Positions 59,506 through 64,000 of a stretch of DNA of 64,000 bases are shown one piece after another (the first letter of the stretch is position 1; each line of letters opens with the position of its first letter). The notes under the pieces are model-generated. The model saw only the letters and a list, made by a program, of their open reading frames with translations, was not told the DNA's origin and searched no databases. This DNA comes from Zanthoxylum bungeanum. Taxonomy: Eukaryota; Streptophyta; Magnoliopsida; Sapindales; Rutaceae. The position numbers and the translations under genes were made by a program. Where the stretch lies: NCBI GenBank assembly GCA_019454045.1, contig SKCR01032801.1, positions 21,551 to 85,550 of the forward strand. The letters run 5' to 3'.

Positions 59506-61614
59506 TGACCGGCGTAAACACACGCGTATAACGCAAGCGCACATATCGTTCAAGTAGTATAAAAAGTATCGATCCGACGAGGACTTAATACCTAAGCTAT
59601 TAATTTTATGAGGTCAAATAATTACTAGTATCTAACAGGTTGTTTGATTGATTTGAAATGGTGACGATTCTAAATTTAAAAACAAGTAAATAAAATTGTT
59701 CGAAAGTAGGTTTAAGAAAATTCAATATTAAAAACTATCTAGGGTTGTGATTTCTTCCAATATCATTTTAAAGATGAAGTGATTATGTTATAGTTGGGTA
59801 ATATATTGATTTATTAACCTGGAACACTAAATTATGTGAAAGCCTCTATCGATGGTCAGACACAAATACCCAGTTTAACCCAATTTAACCATATGTCTAT
59901 GTCAACCAAATTATCTGGATTCATTAAGTTTAAGTTCCAATTATGGCTACCCCCGCCCGACATGCATATGTATATCCTGTAAGGAAATCTATTAAAGGGT
60001 TATCTATCCTCAATGAAGATCGTGGGCTATTGAGTCTAAGGTCTTAAACTTAAAATCCCTATGTCTAGTTCATTTTAAGTTTACCTAGTCAATTTTATTA
60101 GTGGCCAGTTAATAAAAAGCATTAAGATTAAGACTAAATAAATAAATCTTTATATTACCCAAACTATAATCTAACCCCTTATAAACTAGTGATATTAAAA
60201 GTCATCACAACCCCAGATAACTAATTTAGTTACAACACATAACTAGGGCTAGTAAAAACTTAAAAGTAAAAGACATACAGTAAAAATGCTGAAAAGTAAT
60301 TACGGTAAAGTAAAAACTTGTGATAACATTACCAACCAGCCATATAGGCGGTAACCTGATTAAGTCAAATTAAGTCCAACCAGCCATTAAGGCGGTAAAA
60401 AGATTTGTCCATGAACCTGCTATATAGGCGGTAAGAAAGTTTAATTACCAACCGACCAATCTGGCGGTATCCTTGATTAGTCAGGTTTAAACCAGATTAA
60501 AATAAATTACCAACTGACCAATATAGCGGTATCCTTTTTAAGTCAAATTTTAAATAATGAATATATTATATTTAAGGGAGATTAATCTAAATAGCAATAG
60601 TAAAAGAATTACCTTTCACCCTAGCAGTGGGAAGTTACCTCCTCATGGTAAATAGTAAAAACTATAAAAATAAAGAAAATAAATTACTATTATTACAAAA
60701 CGTAATTAAAAGTAATTACAAAACTTAAATTAAAAGAAACTAGAGAGATAAACTCTCTATTTACATCAAACAAATGAGAGAGAATGGTACAACTGAAACT
60801 GTAATTTCTCGCTCTATTTATAGGGGTCAGTAGGGGTCCGGCGTCGCGACGCCCAGCTCGCGTCGCGATGCCTGTTTTGTCGACGTGGCAAGCTCTGGTT
60901 CGTCGGCTGCAGATTCTGGATAAGGTGATAAGGTGACACGTGGCAAGGTGGTTGGGGCTCAATTATTATGACACGTGGCAGCTTCTGAATGGTCGGCTCA
61001 GATTCTTATCCGCCACGTGTCAGATCAGGATTAGAGAGTCAATCATTGATGCTGACGTGGCGCTGACGTGGCGACACATGACAATTTGACTGTCAGCACC
61101 ATAGAATTGCGACACGTGGCACGCTATGATTGGTTGATGATGACGTGGCGATGACGTGGCAGTTTGACTCGGTCAACCTGGTGATATGGACGATGACATG
61201 GCAATGACGTGGAGTGACACGTGGCGATGGCGACTATCGGCACCGTAGGATGATGACACGTGGCACGACGCATGTTAATATATCGGCTGTGATGGTGACA
61301 CGTGTCACGGCGCATGTTAGCAAAGTCAAACTTTTCTCAGATTCTGATTTATGGACCCGGCGCACGTTAGCACTGTTCGGCGCATGTTAGGCGTCGCGAC
61401 GCTGAAGGTCTTGGCGTTGCGACGCGCCTAAATGACCAAAATGCCCATTTTTCCAATTTTCACTGTTTTGCTCCAAATCACCTCCATAATGTCCTGAAAC
61501 TTTATTTATCTACAAAATAACATAAAACACATCAAAATATTTACAAAACTCAAGAAACTATACAAAATATTATGTTAAATTAGTGGGAAATAGTGATAGA
61601 ATTACCACTCATCA
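59506..61614 (-). repeat. Gypsy F 3' LTR (minus)
   Basis: TGATGAGTGG at 61614 reading left to GCCGGTCA at 59506, 2109 bp, collinear with the solo LTR 36120-38384. The left flank is GATGC; the matching TSD would lie outside the window. On its right is a polypurine tract, so this is the 3' LTR of an element whose body runs right. Confidence 0.92.
60840..61420 (-). promoter_or_regulatory. U3 of gypsy F (minus): CACGTG array
   Basis: Seven CACGTG boxes at about 60936, 60973, 61015, 61113, 61218, 61258 and 61299, mainly as GACACGTGGC, with many TGACGTGGC repeats between. TCGCGACGC palindrome variants lie at 60841, 60861 and 61391-61425. The TATA box (CTATAAATAG) is at 60813-60824 on the minus strand. 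Same plan as 36312-37003. Confidence 0.75.
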
Positions 61615-61631
61615 CACCCCCAAACCTAACA
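61615..61631 (-). promoter_or_regulatory. Polypurine tract of gypsy F
   Basis: On the minus strand TTAGGTTTGGGGGTG directly precedes the LTR, preceded by GCTCGAGGGCTAGC. This is the usual 3' end of plant Athila/Tat gypsy elements. Confidence 0.88.
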
Positions 61632-61772
61632 TTTTGCTAGCCCTCGAGCAAAACATAAAATAAAATAACATAATAAAATTTAACTAAGCCACTTTCGTAG
61701 GGATCACGGTTGCATTTAGCATATGCAACAAGCCTTTAAACCCATAGGTGTCCCTAGTGGACAAGTTGTAGT

Positions 61773-62303
61773 TAGGGGTGGCAATTTGGGTCAGGATTCG
61801 TTTATTCGTTCGATTCGATTCGCTTTAAAGCGAATACGGGTTTGGAAAAATGGATTCGTTTAATAAATGGGTCAATTCGATTCGATTCGTTTATTAAACG
61901 AATCAAATACGAATTTAAGTTCATTGATTCGTTTAGGATTCGTTTTATTATTTTTATTTACTAATTCTTGTTAATTTTCAATTAAGATTCGAAAAATTAT
62001 AGCTAATTATCATAGAAAAAGTAATATTTTAGATATTTGGTGAGATAATATATTAATTACATATTTCATGTGTATATATTTATGAAGAATTAATGTAAAT
62101 CAAGTGTGGTAAATGATTTTATTAAATAATATTATTGACTAAACGAATATTCGTATTCGATTCGTTTAATAAACGAATCGAATACGAATCCTGATATTAG
62201 GATTTGTTTAATAAACTAATCGAATACGAATTCATCACATTTTGATTCGATTCGTTTAGGATTCGATATAAATTCGATTCGTTGATTCGTTTTGCCACCC
62301 ATA
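61773..62303. mobile_element. hAT-like MITE with perfect 8-bp TSD
   Basis: 531 bp. Termini TAGGGGTGGCAA and (reverse) TATGGGTGGCAA match at 11 of 12. GTTGTAGT is present on both sides (61765-61772 and 62304-62311). The interior is made of ATTCGATTCGTTTA-type repeats in both orientations, able to fold into long hairpins. No transposase ORF. Confidence 0.9.
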
Positions 62304-62721
62304 GTTGTAGTCTCGTGAGGGTTTACAATAATGATACCCACAAACATTTTACAAAAGTAAAAAGGTAGAGAAACTAATGCACACAAAAGCAAAAAGACAA
62401 GCGAAAAGAGAATAAAGAAGTTAGTGACTAATCAGGTGAAACTTCTACTCCAAGTTACTAGTTGTTTTATTTCTTTCTAAATTATTGAATAAGTAAATTC
62501 TCCGATTATATTTACCATTCTCCATATACACAGCCAACAAAATATTAAACAACTCATTTTTCCCACAACAGTCATAAGTGCAGTTGATAAGAGAGTAATA
62601 TTTTTTTCCTAAAATTTTATCAGAATTCACACTTTTTTGCAGCAATGGAATAATTTTTCTCATTTTTTCTGATTTTTCTTTGATTTTTGATTTATTTTTT
62701 TTTATATACAATATCTTCCGT

Positions 62722-62943
62722 CTATGTAGCGAGTGTTGGGTCGGTGGCTCCCAAACCAGTTGGCTTTAGGGCACCAGGTGTTAAGACACCCCTACGGACT
62801 TAATTACTCAGACTTCAGATATATATATATTTGCAGGATCTTTGATCCATGTAGCAAGCTTTGGGCCAGTGACTCCCAACCAGTTGGTTTTAGGGCACTA
62901 GGTGTTAAAACACCCTTACAGACTTAATAACTCGGATCTCAGA
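62722..62943. repeat. Two diverged copies of a ~100-bp block
   Basis: Copies start near 62722 and 62848. Each carries CCAGTTGG(C/T)TTTAGGGCAC then AGGTGTTAA(G/A)ACACCC. They are separated by a short TA run. They look like 3' UTR repeats of the gypsy element. Confidence 0.75.
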
Positions 62944-63371
62944 CGTTTTTTTTTTTACTCCACTGTTTTTGAGATGCTTCCTCCAATTAAACTAGAGCAC
63001 TGAGTATTACAAACTTTTCAATTACAGTTCATGTCCGTATGTTTCCATGTATGTTGATAATACCTGTCAACTGAGCATATGAAGATCCATTTTAGTTAGT
63101 TTTATGGAGAATTCACAAATTAAATAATTCAAAAGGAAATAAACAAAAATTAACTTGTTTCGAAATAGGTTTGAGATACGTCTCAGGAGTGGAAACTCCT
63201 TACTCGGCTATCTCTTACCAATTTCACATTTTTAGTCAAAATAAAAACACAAAAACACAAAATATTTTTGTAATTTTTGAAAATTTTTCAATTTTTTTGT
63301 ATTTTTCGAAAAATTTTGAACTAAAAATAAAAAAAACACACAACTAAAAAGAAGATACTAATCAACTAATT

Positions 63372-63409
63372 CCCTCCCCCAAACCTAAATGAACATTGTC
63401 CCCAATGTC
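63372..63409 (-). promoter_or_regulatory. PPT-like box after the LOG fragment
   Basis: On the minus strand GACATTGGGGACAATG then TTTAGGTTTGGGGGAGGG. This pairing typically follows the last ORF of plant Athila/Tat elements. It lies about 65 bp downstream of the LOG stop codon. Confidence 0.7.
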
Positions 63410-63472
63410 TTAAACAGTAGAAGAAGAATTTAGAAGATAGCATCTGGTTAGCTGAAATTCTTACACGAAAAG

Positions 63473-63903
63473 TTAAAGGTTAAGATCCAGATTAACACGA
63501 CGCCTCTTACCACGATCGTCCTCGAACCAATTTATCTTTGAAAGGATAGGGTCAACTTGTGGTTCATAGGCTAAGAGTTGGTCTATTAGATCCGGAGCAG
63601 TTCTGGCAATAAAGAGTAGTTCTTTTAAAGGTTTTGACAAGAACCCATTTCTTCGGGCATCATCAAGAAACACACAAAGAAAATCAGAAAATCCATCAAC
63701 GTTAAATAGTCCAATTGGTTTCTGGTGTATGTTCAAGTTCGCCCAAGATAGCACTATAAAAATTTCCTCCAATGTGCCCAAGCCACCTGGCAAAGCAATA
63801 AAAGCATCAGCACGGTTAATCATTTCTACCTGTCGTTCAGACATACCTGGCACGATCAGTTCCTCTCTGTTTGATGATCCAATAAGATTTGCCTCTGCCA
63901 AGG
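63473..63903 (-). pseudogene. LOG-family (cytokinin riboside 5'-monophosphate phosphoribohydrolase) fragment inside gypsy F
   Basis: LOG enzymes release active cytokinin bases from nucleotides. This fragment encodes the C-terminal ~143 residues of such a protein: PGMSERQVEM (the Arg of the substrate site), then ADAFIALPGGLGTLEE with the family signature PGGxGTxEE (near 63775), SWANLNIHQKPIGLFNVDG, LSKINW and a basic tail ending NLDLNL at a TAA. The N-terminal Rossmann half is missing because an F LTR interrupts at 63904; the first residues of the open frame beyond that point come from the LTR. It is continuous, although plant LOG genes normally have several introns. It is in sense orientation with gypsy F, 65 bp before the PPT-like box. 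Closest in style to the LOG subgroup with IHQKPIGL and a KINW motif. Capture by the retrotransposon is inferred. Confidence 0.85.
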
Positions 63904-64000
63904 TGATGAGTGGTAAATCTATCACTATTTCCCACTCATTTAACCTAATATTTTGTATAGTTTCTTGAGTTTTGTGAATATTTTGATGTGTTTTGTGTTA
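63904..64000 (+). repeat. Start of another gypsy-F LTR (plus)
   Basis: TGATGAGTGGTAAATC... matches 36120 onward for all remaining bases. It has no polypurine tract on its left, so it is a 5' LTR or solo LTR, inserted in opposite orientation to the F element at 59506 and breaking the LOG fragment. Confidence 0.9.

Larger units (their letters stand above)
61632..63367 (-). other. Gypsy F 3' untranslated region
   Basis: Region between the two PPT-like boxes, without recognisable coding sequence. It contains a MITE (61773-62303), a T-rich stretch, a duplicated 100-bp block (62722-62943) and an A/T homopolymer-rich stretch (63236-63360). The minus ORF at 62445-62711 has low-complexity Lys/Ile/Asn and no domain. 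Confidence 0.6.

Noticed and set aside
62445..62711. 88-codon Lys/Asn-rich minus-strand ORF
   Set aside because: Low-complexity composition from AT-rich DNA in the gypsy 3' region; no motif.

Overview
This is plant nuclear DNA, most likely from a dicot with a repeat-rich genome. Nearly all of the 64 kb is nested LTR retrotransposons: Ty3/gypsy (Athila/Tat-like) and several Ty1/copia families with very long LTRs (1.9-2.6 kb). Two small hAT-type elements, one piece of plastid DNA and one fragment of a host gene make up the rest. No intact host gene, rRNA or CRISPR array was seen. Boundaries rest on visible TG...CA termini, tRNA-Met primer-binding sites, polypurine tracts and target-site duplications (TSDs).

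Layout. 1-7406: three tandem, near-identical 2.37-kb copies of a dead gypsy RT-RNaseH-integrase segment, the last running on into the integrase C-terminus. 7541-8092: an uncharacterised Cys-containing ORF. 8353-9083 plus 18966-19600: gypsy-type LTR 'E' (+), split by copia element A (9084-18965). 19962-25981: copia element D, internally deleted, TSD CAAAC. 25987-31282: a second E copy in inverted orientation (E'), which holds a solo copia LTR (27062-29579) and a plastid trnK fragment (about 30820-31170).

From 31283 to about 52327 an old copia element, C (+), lies in at least five pieces. It is split by copia B (31632-43945, perfect TSD ACCAC, which itself holds a solo gypsy-F LTR at 36120-38384, perfect TSD ATGCG), a solo D-family LTR (44988-47616, perfect TSD CCTGA), another solo LTR (48577-51053) and a hAT-like MITE (51416-51763). 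52328-53373 is LTR-like sequence on the minus strand. 53403-59505 is copia G (-), a relative of C. From 59506 rightwards lies a minus-strand gypsy F element: its 3' LTR, polypurine tract, a hAT-like MITE with perfect 8-bp TSD, and, on the sense strand of F, an intronless fragment of a LOG-type cytokinin-activating enzyme. Another F LTR (+) interrupts that fragment at 63904.

Most notable observations: (1) a run of about nine consecutive hairpins with 3-nt loops, mostly TAG or TGG, in all four LTRs of elements A and B, with base changes that keep the stems paired; (2) the LOG-family fragment inside gypsy F; (3) an array of seven CACGTG boxes, partly in 130-bp tandem repeats, upstream of the TATA box in F LTRs; (4) tandem amplification of an already dead gypsy pol; (5) element B, whose LTRs are near-identical although its pol is deeply decayed and deleted, implying mobilisation in trans. 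All homology statements come from reading the sequence and family knowledge; no database search was run.
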